From: Actinomyces trachealis
GTDB taxonomy: Bacteria; Actinomycetota; Actinomycetes; Actinomycetales; Actinomycetaceae
Length of the DNA: 64,000 bases
Assembly: GCF_015711475.1 (NCBI RefSeq)
Contig: NZ_CP065027.1
Location: 496,001 to 560,000, forward strand
Direction: 5' to 3'
Shown: piece after piece, positions 34,634 through 44,546 of the stretch
How the letters are laid out: every line of letters begins with the position of its first letter
How positions within the stretch are numbered: position 1 is the stretch's first letter
Notes under the pieces: generated by a model
Seen by the model: only the letters and a program-made list of their open reading frames with translations
Databases searched by the model: none
Told to the model about the DNA's origin: nothing
Position numbers and translations under genes: made by a program

Positions 34634-37600
34634 ATGACGACTCCAGCCCTGCATCCGAGTAAACCTGCCCCGGTTGCAACCCACAGACGTAAGGCCCGCA
34701 GCCCCTGGAAAGGCCGCCAGGTCATCGCCGCGATAGCCACGGCCCTTACCCTCACGCTGGGCGGCGCGGTGCTCACGCCCCTCACTGTTCCCGACGCCGC
34801 GGCGGGGCCCTCCACCCTGGAGGTGCCGCTGGGTGACACCTCCGTGGAGCTCAAAAATGTTAAGGCCACTCACAATCCGCCCAAGCCCTGCTTCCACTAC
34901 TACGGCGCTGGCAACGAGACTTCAGACTCCACGGGCGTCGTGCACGGCAGCTCAGGCAAGTACGCCGCAGTCAGCTACGGCAAGCCAACGGCTGACAACT
35001 GCCCGGACCACTACGGCACGGACCCCATGCTGGGCCAGCAGACATCCATGTCCCTCAAACCGGCAAAGACCACCACGGTCAACGTCGGTGAGCCCTTCCT
35101 GCTAGGCACTATGCGCCACAACAACAAGCCAATCTACTCTGGGGCGACGGACAACAAGCGGGCGGTCTACGAGGGTACCTTCCAGATCAAGACGGCCGGC
35201 ACTATTGATTCCGCCTTCCCCTGGGCGGAGGAGGACACCACCAACAAGTGCACCGCCAAACTCAACCAATACGGGGAAATGGTTATTGGTGAAAACGGTG
35301 GTGGGATCACCTCCACGAAAGACAAGCCTGTTCCCACACCTTACGCCTTCAACAAGCACAAGCAGGTCGGCCCCGCCGGAGGCCAGTTCATCTACGATTA
35401 CAACGGCGAGGAGCTTTACAAGTCCGACGCTGGCGACTACTACTTCTACGCCAATGATAAAACCGCCCTTCACGACGTTTGGGGGCAGGCCTGCTCCGAC
35501 GACTTCCTAACCATCCGTGGTGACCGCTCCCAGACCACCTGGCGCGACCCAGCCACCGGCATCGAGTACCAGCTCAAAATCTGGGGCTTCACCTTTAACG
35601 GCACGTCCGACCAGTGCTCCACCGAGCTGGCGGATACCGCCCACGTCAACGAGTTCTTCGTGACCCCAGAGGACGCAACCTCATACGGCTGCCTCTACGG
35701 CTCTATCGAGCAGCTGCGCCCCATTACCTTCAACACGGACGCCAAAGCCGACGACACCATCCGCACATCTCTGGGCAACCCACCCACATTCGCGTACTCC
35801 AACGTCTCTGCCCCTGGCTCCTATGGCGCGGAGAACTGGGGCAACCCGCTGGATCCACTGACCCCCACCGGCTGGGGCAAGGCGGGGCGCTCCCCGCTGT
35901 CCACCGCCCGCACCCTGCTAGCCCCCAATGACCTCGCCGCTGTGCAGCAGCAGGCCCAGCCCAACCAAGCTACCGTGGACGCTGGCGGCAACGTCACCAA
36001 GTCCGGCTGGCGCCTCACCGGCATCGATTGCCTCTTCACCCAAGAGCCGCACGACCCCCTCAAATTGAACGCCAAAGGTATTGCCAACTCCAGCGCCGCC
36101 GGTATTCCGGCAGAAGGCAACCGCCTGGACCGCTCCGCCAACGTCGACCTGACCAACCGCCGACTGCGCCTGGACCAGAACGAGCTGGCAGTCCAGTTCC
36201 AGCAGGCCGCAGTCACCTGTACCTGGCACAACGAGTACGTCCTAGCCAACAGCACCGTGACGCTGCGCAACGTCGTCGACTCCGGTGACGCTACCCCCGG
36301 CGAGTGGACGCTGAGCTCCACCCCCAAGGACGCCGACCTCTACAAGCAGCGCACCATCACCGGTGCTGCCGGCAGCGCCGAGGTCACCAACCAAACCACC
36401 GCCGCAGGCACCTACGTGCTCTCGACCTCCGGAGGTCACACCGGCTACGTGCAGAACGGCGACTGGACCTGCGAGAACGCCACCGTCCGCGTAGAGAACG
36501 GTGTAACCTACGCCGTGCTCGAGGAGGGCAAGCCCGCCGTCTGCACCGTCCACCACAAGACAGACACCACCCCCGTGTCCGCCACCAAGACGGTCACCGG
36601 CGCCTCTGACGCCGCGAATAAGACCAGCTACACCCTGGCCTACTCCTGCACCCCCGCAGGTGGTGGCACGCCTGTGACCGGAACCGTCCAGGCCAAGGCC
36701 GACGGCACACCTGTCAACGTCGCGGGCATGAAGTCTGGTGCCACCTGCGCCGTCACCGAGGAGAAGCTCGCCGACGGCCTGACCACCCCAGCCTTCGGCT
36801 CCTTCACCTGGGACGCCCCCACCTTCGACGTCACCATCAGCAAAGGCGGCAACAGCGCTCCCGTGACCACCACGGCCGTTCCAGCCACCTCGACCACCGG
36901 CCCTGGCGTCAGCTTCACCGTGCCCGACTCCACCGCGGGCAACGTGTCGATCGCGGTTACCAACAAGGTGCTGCCGCACGCCGCCGTCAGCAAGAAGTTC
37001 GTGTCCGTGGCCAAGTCCGCCAAGCTCGTCGGCGGCCACGACACCTTTGACCAGACCTACACGGTCACCGTCAAGAACCCCTCCACCACAGCCCCGCTGA
37101 CCTACTCCCTCACGGACACGGCCCAACTCCCGGCAGGCACAACGCTCAACGGCACCACCGTCACGCGGGACGACGGCACCGTCATAAACGTTGCCGCCAA
37201 CGCCCTGAGCTGGACCGCCAGCGACGTCACCCTGCCCGCCGGAGGCACCCACACCTACACGGCGGTCATGAACGTCTCCGCCCCCGACCCCGGCTTCACC
37301 CTGGCCGCAGGCGAGACCTGCGACGCCAACGTCGCCGCTAGCGGCAAGGCCGTGCTCAACACCGCGAGCCTGACCACCAAGGGCGACGTCACCCCCGTCA
37401 CCGCCACCGCCTGCGGCTCCGTGCCCCCCAACCCCAAGTTCTCCGTAAAGAAGACCCCCGTGGCCGTGACCCGCACGCTTGACCAGGCCGGGTTCGTGGG
37501 CGGCTACCAGGTGACCGTCACCAACCGCTCCAACGTGGACGCCAAGATCGTCAACGACGTGCGCGACCAGCTAGGCCTGCCCAGCTCCGCCATCGTCTCC

Positions 37601-38875
37601 AAGGTTGAGGTGCGAGAGGACGGCAACCTGGTCAAGACCATTACCGGCGCGGACCTGGCCGACCCCAACGGCTTTGTGATCGCGGAGGCCGGCTCTGGCG
37701 AGCCGCTCGCCAAAGCCGCCGGTGGACTCGCTGACGGCGGCACCCGCGTGCTCGGCGTCCAGGTCTACTTCACCGTGGACCCCAACGCCGTCGGCTTCAC
37801 CGCTGACGACTACACCTGCGGCAAGAACCGTGCCGACGGCAAGCCCGCCGGCCTGGTCAACACCGCCATCATGGAGGGTGACACGGACGGCACCGACAAC
37901 GACACCGCCTGCCTGTCCACCACCGCCCTGCTGCACTTTAACAAGGTGGTCTCCAGCCGCCCCGGCCCCGGCTCCACCTTCGACGTCGGCTACACCATCA
38001 CCGTGGAGAACCAAGGCGCCCTGCCCGGGAACCCCGGCGAGGTGCTGGACCAGCCCGCCTTCGCCCCCGGCGTTGTAGTGAACAAGGTGACCGTGTCCAA
38101 GAACGGTGGCGCGGCCCAGGAAGTCACCGCCGTGAACGGCTCCTACAGCCTGGCCAGCGGCGAGACCATCTACTCCGGGCAGACTCTCACCTGGGTGGTC
38201 ACCATGAACGTGTCCGTTGACCCGTCCGACCCGAATTACAACGAGGCCGCCCTGTCCTGCAAAGTCAACGGCAGCGGCGAGTTTGAGGACGGTCACGGCC
38301 TGCTCAACAAGCTCATCACCGAGCCCGGCAAGGATGTGGAAACCAACCTCAACCACGACAAGGCCTGCGTGGACGTGGATGGGAACGCTGGCAAGCGCGG
38401 CTTCATGGTTATCAAGTCTGGGTCCCAGGGGGCTCTGGACGGTGCGGCCTTCGACCTGTACTCCACTGACCCGTCTACCCAGGGCGCCCAGCCACTAGAC
38501 CTTGCCGTGACTCCCGCAGGTGAGAAGGGCAAGTTCAATGTGGCGCCTCAGCTCATTAACCGCGAGTACTGGCTGGTGGAGAAGGTGGCCCCGGCTGGGC
38601 ACACGCTACTGGCCAACCCCGTGCACGTGAAGATCACGGCCACCGGTATCCAGGTGCTCAACGGCAACAAGCTGGGCGTCTCCACGGCGACGGCGTCGGC
38701 GGCGGCTGACCCGGCGGTGGCCGACACCCTCACCATCAACGACATTGAGGCGGCGCGCCTGCCGCTGTCAGGTGGCGCTGGGTTTTTGCCCAACGTGGCC
38801 CTGGCGGTGCTGCTGCTCGGGTCGGCTGGAGTGCTGGGGGTGCGAGCCTGGAGGCGGGCGCTGAAGACCGCCTGA
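34634..38875 (+). CDS. Large LPXTG-type adhesin, candidate pilus tip protein
   Basis: 1,413 residues. An N-terminal signal region with a long basic lead (about residues 1-57, core VIAAIATALTLTLGGAVL). Residues 60-560 form a unique head with several cysteine pairs (KPCFHYY, NKCTAKL, QACSDDF, DQCSTEL, YGCLYG). Then come repeated beta-sandwich domains: one of the DUF5979 kind (SATKTVTG, YTLAYSC) and three DUF11-like ones beginning with YTVTVKN, YQVTVTN and YTITVEN. Next is one SpaA-type domain (GFMVIKSGSQGALDGAAFDLY, with LVEKVAPAGH) and a LPLSG sorting motif at 1376-1380, helix and short basic tail. This architecture and size match FimQ-like tip adhesins of Actinomyces. It has no recognisable pilin motif. 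The ribosome binding site is weak. Confidence 0.87.
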   Translation: MTTPALHPSKPAPVATHRRKARSPWKGRQVIAAIATALTLTLGGAVLTPLTVPDAAAGPSTLEVPLGDTSVELKNVKATHNPPKPCFHYYGAGNETSDSTGVVHGSSGKYAAVSYGKPTADNCPDHYGTDPMLGQQTSMSLKPAKTTTVNVGEPFLLGTMRHNNKPIYSGATDNKRAVYEGTFQIKTAGTIDSAFPWAEEDTTNKCTAKLNQYGEMVIGENGGGITSTKDKPVPTPYAFNKHKQVGPAGGQFIYDYNGEELYKSDAGDYYFYANDKTALHDVWGQACSDDFLTIRGDRSQTTWRDPATGIEYQLKIWGFTFNGTSDQCSTELADTAHVNEFFVTPEDATSYGCLYGSIEQLRPITFNTDAKADDTIRTSLGNPPTFAYSNVSAPGSYGAENWGNPLDPLTPTGWGKAGRSPLSTARTLLAPNDLAAVQQQAQPNQATVDAGGNVTKSGWRLTGIDCLFTQEPHDPLKLNAKGIANSSAAGIPAEGNRLDRSANVDLTNRRLRLDQNELAVQFQQAAVTCTWHNEYVLANSTVTLRNVVDSGDATPGEWTLSSTPKDADLYKQRTITGAAGSAEVTNQTTAAGTYVLSTSGGHTGYVQNGDWTCENATVRVENGVTYAVLEEGKPAVCTVHHKTDTTPVSATKTVTGASDAANKTSYTLAYSCTPAGGGTPVTGTVQAKADGTPVNVAGMKSGATCAVTEEKLADGLTTPAFGSFTWDAPTFDVTISKGGNSAPVTTTAVPATSTTGPGVSFTVPDSTAGNVSIAVTNKVLPHAAVSKKFVSVAKSAKLVGGHDTFDQTYTVTVKNPSTTAPLTYSLTDTAQLPAGTTLNGTTVTRDDGTVINVAANALSWTASDVTLPAGGTHTYTAVMNVSAPDPGFTLAAGETCDANVAASGKAVLNTASLTTKGDVTPVTATACGSVPPNPKFSVKKTPVAVTRTLDQAGFVGGYQVTVTNRSNVDAKIVNDVRDQLGLPSSAIVSKVEVREDGNLVKTITGADLADPNGFVIAEAGSGEPLAKAAGGLADGGTRVLGVQVYFTVDPNAVGFTADDYTCGKNRADGKPAGLVNTAIMEGDTDGTDNDTACLSTTALLHFNKVVSSRPGPGSTFDVGYTITVENQGALPGNPGEVLDQPAFAPGVVVNKVTVSKNGGAAQEVTAVNGSYSLASGETIYSGQTLTWVVTMNVSVDPSDPNYNEAALSCKVNGSGEFEDGHGLLNKLITEPGKDVETNLNHDKACVDVDGNAGKRGFMVIKSGSQGALDGAAFDLYSTDPSTQGAQPLDLAVTPAGEKGKFNVAPQLINREYWLVEKVAPAGHTLLANPVHVKITATGIQVLNGNKLGVSTATASAAADPAVADTLTINDIEAARLPLSGGAGFLPNVALAVLLLGSAGVLGVRAWRRALKTA

Positions 38876-39177
38876 GGTCCGGGGGCGACGCCGCCGCGAC
38901 ACGCCCGAGCGCGTGTAGCAGGTGGGCGGTCTCACAGCTCTGCGGCTAACGCCCCCGCGCCGCCCGCTGATAGCGTTGGCGGGCCGAGGCGGAGCGATCC
39001 GCCCAGGCCACCTCCCGGGGCCGTCCCGGGAACCAGTCTGACGGACCCGGTAGCCTCCGGGTTTCCGTGTGTCCAGACCGGCCACCTCCACCTTCACAGC
39101 GGAGCTTGAGCACGTCGCCTCGCGCGACACGCCCGAGCGCGTGGACCGGTCACCGAAAGTAAGAGAGGTTAGGCGCC
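38876..39177 (+). other. Leader region of the S10 operon
   Basis: About 300 bases without a gene. It contains two copies of a 21-base direct repeat and should contain the promoter and any L4-type control structure of the S10 operon. AGAGAGG before rpsJ is the ribosome binding site. Confidence 0.5.
38895..39143 (+). repeat. Pair of 21-base direct repeats with internal dyad in the S10 leader
   Basis: Copies at 38895-38915 and 39123-39143 are identical over 21 bases; the core is ACACGCCCGAGCGCGTG, itself a dyad (CACGC and GCGTG arms). The first copy begins 20 bases after the adhesin stop codon, the second ends 34 bases before rpsJ. Confidence 0.7.
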
Positions 39178-39486
39178 ATGGCGGGACAGAAGATCCGCAT
39201 CCGGCTCAAGTCCTACGACCACGAGGTCATTGACTCCTCCGCGCGCAAGATCGTTGACACGGTCACTCGCGCCGGTGCGACGGTCGTGGGTCCGGTGCCG
39301 CTGCCGACCGAGAAGAACGTGTTCTGCGTCATCCGGTCGCCCCACAAGTACAAGGACAGCCGCGAGCACTTTGAGATGCGCACCCACAAGCGGCTGATTG
39401 ACATCGTTGACCCGACGCCGAAGGCCGTCGACTCGCTCATGCGTCTCGACCTGCCCGCCGACGTCAACATCGAGATCAAGCTCTGA
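39178..39486 (+). CDS. rpsJ: 30S ribosomal protein S10
   Basis: 102 residues, complete (start [18 protein letters not shown], end [12 protein letters not shown]). It is part of the 30S head and the NusB-S10 antitermination complex. It heads the S10 operon here, separated from tuf by about 22 kb of pilus and adhesin genes, whereas in most actinobacteria the two lie close together. Confidence 0.98.
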   Translation: MAGQKIRIRLKSYDHEVIDSSARKIVDTVTRAGATVVGPVPLPTEKNVFCVIRSPHKYKDSREHFEMRTHKRLIDIVDPTPKAVDSLMRLDLPADVNIEIKL

Positions 39487-39497
39487 GGTTCCACGAC

Positions 39498-40166
39498 ATG
39501 ACTACGCACACCACGTCGGCGTCGGCCGCGCCCACGAAGGCGCTGCTCGGCACCAAGCTCGGCATGACGCAGGTCTGGGACGAGAACGGGATCCTGCGCC
39601 CCGTCACCGTCGTTCGTGTTGACAAGAACGTCATCACCCAGGTCCGCACCATCGAGACCGACGGCTACGAGGCCCTCCAACTGGCCTACGGTGAAATCGA
39701 CGAGCGCAAGCTCACCCAGCCCCTCAAGGGCCACTTCGCCAAGTCCGGCGCCGCCCCCCGCCGCCATGTCGCGGAGGTCCGCACCTCCCTGGCCAGCGAG
39801 TACGAGGCTGGTCAGGAACTCGGCGCTGACGTCTTTGAGGTCGGCCAGCTGGTTGACGTCACCGGCACCACCAAGGGCAAAGGCTTCGCGGGCGTCATGA
39901 AGCGCCACGGCTTCGCTGGCGTCTCCGCCTCCCACGGTGCCCACCGCAACCACCGCAAGCCCGGTTCTGTTGGCGCCTGCGCCACCCCCGGGCGCATCTT
40001 CAAGGGCCTGCGCATGGCTGGCCGCATGGGGCACGTCCAGCGCACGATCCAGAACCTCAAGGTCCGTGGTGTCGACGCCGAGAAGGGCTACCTCCTTGTC
40101 AATGGCGCCATCCCCGGCCCTAAGGGCTCTGTGGTCGTCGTCCGCACTGCCGTGAAGGGAGCCTGA
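39498..40166 (+). CDS. rplC: 50S ribosomal protein L3
   Basis: 222 residues with a short Thr/Ala/Ser-rich N-terminal extension of about 13 residues before the conserved [16 protein letters not shown]. The central [16 protein letters not shown] loop that reaches the peptidyl transferase centre is intact. It starts 11 bases after rpsJ. A weak ribosome binding site makes the exact start less sure. Confidence 0.97.
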   Translation: MTTHTTSASAAPTKALLGTKLGMTQVWDENGILRPVTVVRVDKNVITQVRTIETDGYEALQLAYGEIDERKLTQPLKGHFAKSGAAPRRHVAEVRTSLASEYEAGQELGADVFEVGQLVDVTGTTKGKGFAGVMKRHGFAGVSASHGAHRNHRKPGSVGACATPGRIFKGLRMAGRMGHVQRTIQNLKVRGVDAEKGYLLVNGAIPGPKGSVVVVRTAVKGA

Positions 40167-40170
40167 GACC

Positions 40171-40818
40171 ATGTCCGAGGCACTGACCGTCGACGTCGTC
40201 GACTCCAAGGGCAGGAAGACCGGCACCGCCGAGCTGCCCGCTGAGGTCTTCGACGTACCCACCAATATCCCGCTGATGCACCAGGTCGTCGTGGCCCAGC
40301 TCGCTGCTGCGCGTCAGGGCACCCACGCCACCAAGACCCGCGGCATGGTCCGCGGCGGTGGCAAGAAGCCCTACCGTCAGAAGGGCACCGGCCGTGCACG
40401 CCAGGGTTCCACCCGCGCCCCCCAGTTCACTGGCGGTGGCACGGTGCACGGCCCCCAGCCGCGCGACTACACCCAGCGCACTCCCAAGAAGATGAAGGCC
40501 GCCGCCTTGCGCAGCGCCCTGTCGGACCGCGCTCGCAACGCCCGCGTCCACGTCATCACGGAGTTCCTCACCCAGGACAAGCCTTCCACCAAGTCGGCCC
40601 TGTCCGCCCTGCGCAATCTCACCGACCGCAAGGCCCTCGTCGTCGTCGACCGCGAGGACCAGCTCAGCACCCTGAGCCTGCGCAACCTGCCCGACGTCCT
40701 TGTGACCTGGGCCGACCAGCTCAACACCTACGACGTCCTCCTCAGCGACGACGTCATCTTCACCGCCGACGCCCTAGACGCCTTCCTGGGCAAGCGTGAG
40801 GAGGAGGAGTCCAAGTGA
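40171..40818 (+). CDS. rplD: 50S ribosomal protein L4
   Basis: 215 residues. The extended loop with [28 protein letters not shown], which lines the exit tunnel and carries macrolide-relevant residues, is of normal form. In many bacteria L4 also represses its own operon. It starts 4 bases after rplC and overlaps rplW by 4 bases. Confidence 0.97.
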   Translation: MSEALTVDVVDSKGRKTGTAELPAEVFDVPTNIPLMHQVVVAQLAAARQGTHATKTRGMVRGGGKKPYRQKGTGRARQGSTRAPQFTGGGTVHGPQPRDYTQRTPKKMKAAALRSALSDRARNARVHVITEFLTQDKPSTKSALSALRNLTDRKALVVVDREDQLSTLSLRNLPDVLVTWADQLNTYDVLLSDDVIFTADALDAFLGKREEEESK

Positions 40819-41120
40819 GCCTTGAGAAGAGTAAGAACCCCCGCGACGTGATCGTCGCGCCGGTGGTCTCCGAGAAGTCCTACGCCTGCATGGACCGTGG
40901 CCAGTACACGTTCATCGTCGCGCCGGGATCCAACAAGACCGAGATCAAGCAGGCCATTGAGGCCATCTTTGACGTCAAGGTTGCCTCGGTGAACACCTCC
41001 AACCGCCAGGGCAAGGTGCGTCGCACCCGGACCGGCCTGGGGAAGTCGAAGAACACCAAGCGCGCGATCGTCACGCTGCGCGAGGGCACTATCGACATCT
41101 TCGGCGACGTTACCGAGTGA
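40815..41120 (+). CDS. rplW: 50S ribosomal protein L23
   Basis: 101 residues, GTG start inside the rplD stop with GAGGAGGAG upstream. The protein sits at the tunnel exit and docks trigger factor and SRP. The [10 protein letters not shown] start, the [11 protein letters not shown] loop and the C-terminal [10 protein letters not shown] segment are conserved. Confidence 0.97.
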   Translation: MSLEKSKNPRDVIVAPVVSEKSYACMDRGQYTFIVAPGSNKTEIKQAIEAIFDVKVASVNTSNRQGKVRRTRTGLGKSKNTKRAIVTLREGTIDIFGDVTE

Positions 41121-41138
41121 CGCGGAAGGTAGATCGAG

Positions 41139-41975
41139 ATGGGAATCCGTAAGTACAAGCCGACGACTCCGGGGCGCCGCGGCTCTTCCGTGGCCGACTT
41201 CGTTGAGATCACGCGCAGCGAACCTGAGAAGTCTCTTGTCCGTCCACTCAGCAAGTCTGGTGGCCGTAACAACAACGGTCGTGTCACCACCCGTCACAAG
41301 GGTGGCGGACACAAGCGTGCCTACCGTGTGATTGACTTCCGTCGCCACGATAAGGACGGCGTGCCGGCCAAGGTCGCTCACATCGAGTACGACCCCAACC
41401 GCACCGCCCGCATCGCGCTACTGCATTACGCCGACGGTGAGAAGCGCTACATCATTGCGCCGAACAAGCTCGGTCAGGGTGACGTGGTCGAATCCGGCCC
41501 CAAGGCCGATATCAAGCCCGGCAACAACCTGCCGCTGAGCAACATCCCGACCGGTACCGTCGTGCACGCTGTTGAGCTGCGCCCCGGTGGCGGCGCCAAG
41601 ATCGCCCGCTCCGCCGGTACCTCGGTGCAGCTGGTAGCCAAGGAGGGCAAGTACGCGCAGCTGCGCATGCCCTCCGGCGAGATCCGCAATGTCGAGGCCG
41701 CGTGCCGCGCGACCGTCGGCGAGGTCGGCAACGCCGAGCAGTCCAACATCAACTGGGGTAAGGCTGGCCGTATGCGCTGGAAGGGCGTCCGCCCGACCGT
41801 CCGCGGTGTCGTCATGAACCCGGTTGACCACCCGCACGGTGGTGGTGAGGGCCGCACCTCCGGTGGCCGCCACCCCGTCTCTCCGTGGGGCAAGCCTGAG
41901 GGCCGTACCCGTCGTCCCAACAAGTCCAGCGACCGCCTGATCGTGCGTCGTCGTCGGACCGGCAAGAAGCGCTGA
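41139..41975 (+). CDS. rplB: 50S ribosomal protein L2
   Basis: 278 residues, complete, with GGAAGGT before the [21 protein letters not shown] and the C-terminal [14 protein letters not shown] region containing the conserved histidine near the peptidyl transferase centre are present. It is needed for subunit association. Confidence 0.98.
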   Translation: MGIRKYKPTTPGRRGSSVADFVEITRSEPEKSLVRPLSKSGGRNNNGRVTTRHKGGGHKRAYRVIDFRRHDKDGVPAKVAHIEYDPNRTARIALLHYADGEKRYIIAPNKLGQGDVVESGPKADIKPGNNLPLSNIPTGTVVHAVELRPGGGAKIARSAGTSVQLVAKEGKYAQLRMPSGEIRNVEAACRATVGEVGNAEQSNINWGKAGRMRWKGVRPTVRGVVMNPVDHPHGGGEGRTSGGRHPVSPWGKPEGRTRRPNKSSDRLIVRRRRTGKKR

Positions 41976-41987
41976 TAGGAGCCTGAT

Positions 41988-42266
41988 ATGCCGCGCAGCC
42001 TGAAGAAGGGTCCCTTCGTCGACGACCACCTCATGAAGAAGGTGGACGCTCAGAACGAGAAGGGCACCAAGAACGTCATCAAGACCTGGTCCCGTCGTTC
42101 GGTCATCACGCCGGACTTCCTCGGACACACCTTCGCCGTCCACGACGGTCGCAAGCACGTCCCGGTCTTTGTCACCGAGTCCATGGTGGGCCACAAACTC
42201 GGCGAGTTCGCCCCGACCCGCACCTTCCGCGGGCACGTCAAGGACGACCGCAAGTCGCGTCGCTGA
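41988..42266 (+). CDS. rpsS: 30S ribosomal protein S19
   Basis: 92 residues, start [14 protein letters not shown], with the conserved [17 protein letters not shown] and [12 protein letters not shown] segments. It forms a complex with S13 in the 30S head. It lies 12 bases after rplB. Confidence 0.98.
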   Translation: MPRSLKKGPFVDDHLMKKVDAQNEKGTKNVIKTWSRRSVITPDFLGHTFAVHDGRKHVPVFVTESMVGHKLGEFAPTRTFRGHVKDDRKSRR

Positions 42267-42296
42267 CGCCGTCGGAAGTAAGAGAGGCAAAGAAGA

Positions 42297-42674
42297 ATGG
42301 AAGCCAAGGCGCAGGCCAAGTTCGTGCGCTGCACGCCGATGAAGGCGCGTCGAGTGATCGACGTCGTCCGCAGCAAGCGCGCGGTGGAGGCCGTTAACGT
42401 TCTCCGTTTCGCCCCGCAGGCCGCTGCCGTGCCGGTGCGCAAGGTCGTCGAGTCCGCTATCGCCAACGCCCGCCTGAAGGCCGAGAAGGCCGGGGAGCGT
42501 TTCGACGAGAACGAGCTGTACATCCTGACTGCGTTCGCTGACGAGGGCCCCACCCTCAAGCGTTTCCGCCCGCGTGCCCAGGGGCGTGCGGGCCGGATCC
42601 TCAAGCGGACCAGCCACATCACCATCATCGTCGGCCCCAAGGCCGACACCGCGAAGAAGGAAGGAGCCCGGTAA
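42297..42674 (+). CDS. rplV: 50S ribosomal protein L22
   Basis: 125 residues. [13 protein letters not shown] and the tunnel hairpin ending in [20 protein letters not shown] are intact, so no macrolide-resistance-type duplication is seen. GAGAGG precedes the ATG and the stop overlaps the rpsC start by one base. Confidence 0.97.
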   Translation: MEAKAQAKFVRCTPMKARRVIDVVRSKRAVEAVNVLRFAPQAAAVPVRKVVESAIANARLKAEKAGERFDENELYILTAFADEGPTLKRFRPRAQGRAGRILKRTSHITIIVGPKADTAKKEGAR

Positions 42675-43486
42675 TGGGGCAGAAGGTCAACCCGACCGGG
42701 TTCCGCCTGGGCATCACCACGGACCACCGCTCACGCTGGTTCGCGGACTCCACGAAGCCCGGTCAGCGTTACCGCGACTTTGTCAAAGAGGACGTTCAGA
42801 TCCGCCGCCTCTTGGAGGACGGCATGGAGCGAGCCGGAATCTCCAAGGTAGCCATTGAGCGCACCCGCGACCGTGTCCGCGTGGACCTCCACACGGCCCG
42901 CCCGGGCATCGTCATTGGTCGCCGCGGCGCCGAGGCTGAGCGCCTGCGTGGCTCCCTGGAGAAGCTGACCGGCAAGCAGGTTCAGCTGAACATCCTTGAG
43001 GTCAAGAACCCTGACATGGACGCCCAGCTTGTGGCCCAGGGCATTGCCGAGCAGCTTGCCTCCCGCGTCTCCTTCCGCCGCGCCATGCGCAAGGGCATGC
43101 AGTCCGCCATGCGTGCTGGCGCCAAGGGCATCCGGGTGCAGTGCTCCGGCCGCCTGGGCGGCGCTGAGATGAGCCGCTCCGAGTTCTACCGTGAGGGCCG
43201 CGTGCCGCTACACACCCTCCGCGCGAACATTGACTATGGCTTCTACGAGGCCAAGACCACCTTCGGACGTCTCGGCGTCAAGGTGTGGATCTACAAGGGC
43301 GACATGACCGAGCGCGAGTTCGCTCGTCAGCAGGCCGAGGCTGGCCAGCGGGGTCGTGGTGGTCGTGGCGAGCGCCGTGGCGGTGCCCGCCGCGGTGAGC
43401 GCCCGGCGCGTCAGAGCAACGAGCAGCAGGCCGAGCAGACGCCGGTCGCCGAGAACGCTGCCGCTTCCCAGGGATCGGAGGCCTGA
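42674..43486 (+). CDS. rpsC: 30S ribosomal protein S3
   Basis: 270 residues. The [13 protein letters not shown] start, the KH domain with [16 protein letters not shown] and the conserved [11 protein letters not shown] and [10 protein letters not shown] segments are present. A basic Arg/Gly-rich tail ([18 protein letters not shown]) and a Gln/Glu end extend it beyond the E. coli length, as is common in actinobacteria. It overlaps rplV. Confidence 0.97.
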   Translation: MGQKVNPTGFRLGITTDHRSRWFADSTKPGQRYRDFVKEDVQIRRLLEDGMERAGISKVAIERTRDRVRVDLHTARPGIVIGRRGAEAERLRGSLEKLTGKQVQLNILEVKNPDMDAQLVAQGIAEQLASRVSFRRAMRKGMQSAMRAGAKGIRVQCSGRLGGAEMSRSEFYREGRVPLHTLRANIDYGFYEAKTTFGRLGVKVWIYKGDMTEREFARQQAEAGQRGRGGRGERRGGARRGERPARQSNEQQAEQTPVAENAAASQGSEA

Positions 43487-43491
43487 GCCCC

Positions 43492-43911
43492 ATGCTCATC
43501 CCCCGCCGGACCAAGTTCCGCAAGCAGCACCGCCCGCACCGTTCGGGCCTGTCTAAGGGCGGTAACCAGATTGCCTTCGGTGACTACGCGATCCAGGCTC
43601 TAGAGCCCGCGTACATCACCAACCGGCAGATCGAGGCTGCCCGTATCGCCATGACCCGCCACATCAAGCGTGGCGGAAAGGTTTGGATCAACATCTTCCC
43701 GGACCGTCCGCTCACCAAGAAGCCGGCGGAGACCCGTATGGGTTCCGGTAAAGGTGCCCCAGAATGGTGGATCGCCAACGTAAAGCCTGGACGCATCCTG
43801 TTCGAGCTGGGCGGTGTGGACGAGGCCCTGGCCCGCGAGGCCATGCGCCGCGCCATGCACAAGCTTCCGATGAAGACCCGTTTCGTTACTCGTGAGGGTG
43901 GTGACGTCTGA
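43492..43911 (+). CDS. rplP: 50S ribosomal protein L16
   Basis: 139 residues, start [18 protein letters not shown], with the conserved [24 protein letters not shown] stretch (described here in two parts: [11 protein letters not shown] and [14 protein letters not shown]). It positions tRNA at the A site. It overlaps rpmC by one base. Confidence 0.97.
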   Translation: MLIPRRTKFRKQHRPHRSGLSKGGNQIAFGDYAIQALEPAYITNRQIEAARIAMTRHIKRGGKVWINIFPDRPLTKKPAETRMGSGKGAPEWWIANVKPGRILFELGGVDEALAREAMRRAMHKLPMKTRFVTREGGDV

Positions 43912-44156
43912 TGGCTATCGGTTCTAAGGACCTGACCCCGACCAACCTCGACGGCATGGACAATGAGCGCCTCGCTGAGGAGCTGTCCAAGGCCAAGTCT
44001 GAGCTGTTCAACCTGCGGTTCGCCGCAGCCACCGGCCAGCTGGAGGACCACGGCCGTCTCAAGGCCGTGCGTCGTGACATCGCCCGGATCTACACGATTG
44101 TGCGCGAGCGTGAGCTCGGCATCCGTACCGCTCCGAACACGGAGGAGTCCAAGTGA
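43911..44156 (+). CDS. rpmC: 50S ribosomal protein L29
   Basis: 81 residues with the family helices ([20 protein letters not shown] and [19 protein letters not shown]). It lies near the tunnel exit next to L23. It is coupled to rplP (TGATG) and overlaps rpsQ by 4 bases. Confidence 0.97.
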   Translation: MAIGSKDLTPTNLDGMDNERLAEELSKAKSELFNLRFAAATGQLEDHGRLKAVRRDIARIYTIVRERELGIRTAPNTEESK

Positions 44157-44443
44157 GCGAGAAGAGCACCCAGGACGTCGTCGCTGACGCCGAGCGCCCC
44201 CAGCGCAAGGTCCGCCGCGGCTACGTCGTGTCCGACAAGATGCAGAAGACCATCGTTGTGGAGATCGAGGAGCGCTACAAGCACTCCCTCTACGGCAAGG
44301 TGCTGCGTCGTTCCAAGAAGGTCAAGGTGCACGACGAGGCGGAGACCGCCCACGTCGGCGACCTGGTTGAGATCATGGAGACCCGCCCCCTCAGTGCCAC
44401 TAAGCGCTGGCGCCTAGTCACCATTATCGAGAAGGCCAAGTGA
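44153..44443 (+). CDS. rpsQ: 30S ribosomal protein S17
   Basis: 96 residues, GTG start within the rpmC stop. An N-terminal extension of about 20 residues precedes the conserved [40 protein letters not shown] and [12 protein letters not shown] follow. It is the last gene of the S10 operon here, because a strong terminator and a reverse gene separate it from rplN. Confidence 0.97.
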   Translation: MSEKSTQDVVADAERPQRKVRRGYVVSDKMQKTIVVEIEERYKHSLYGKVLRRSKKVKVHDEAETAHVGDLVEIMETRPLSATKRWRLVTIIEKAK

Positions 44444-44478
44444 CCTGACCTGGTCATGACCGGGCAACAGCCCGGAAT

Positions 44479-44526
44479 ACTGACGCCGTATCCGCCCCCT
44501 GGGGGACGGATACGGCGTCAGTTTTA
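44479..44526. terminator. Strong terminator between rpsQ and the convergent amidase-like gene
   Basis: A 16-bp perfect outer stem (44479-44494 with 44507-44522) with a further CCCCC/GGGGG pairing inside, followed by TTTA on the plus strand and preceded by A/T-poor sequence on the other. It lies between two converging genes and may serve both. Confidence 0.88.
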
Positions 44527-44546
44527 TGTCTGCAGGGAGCAGCGGC

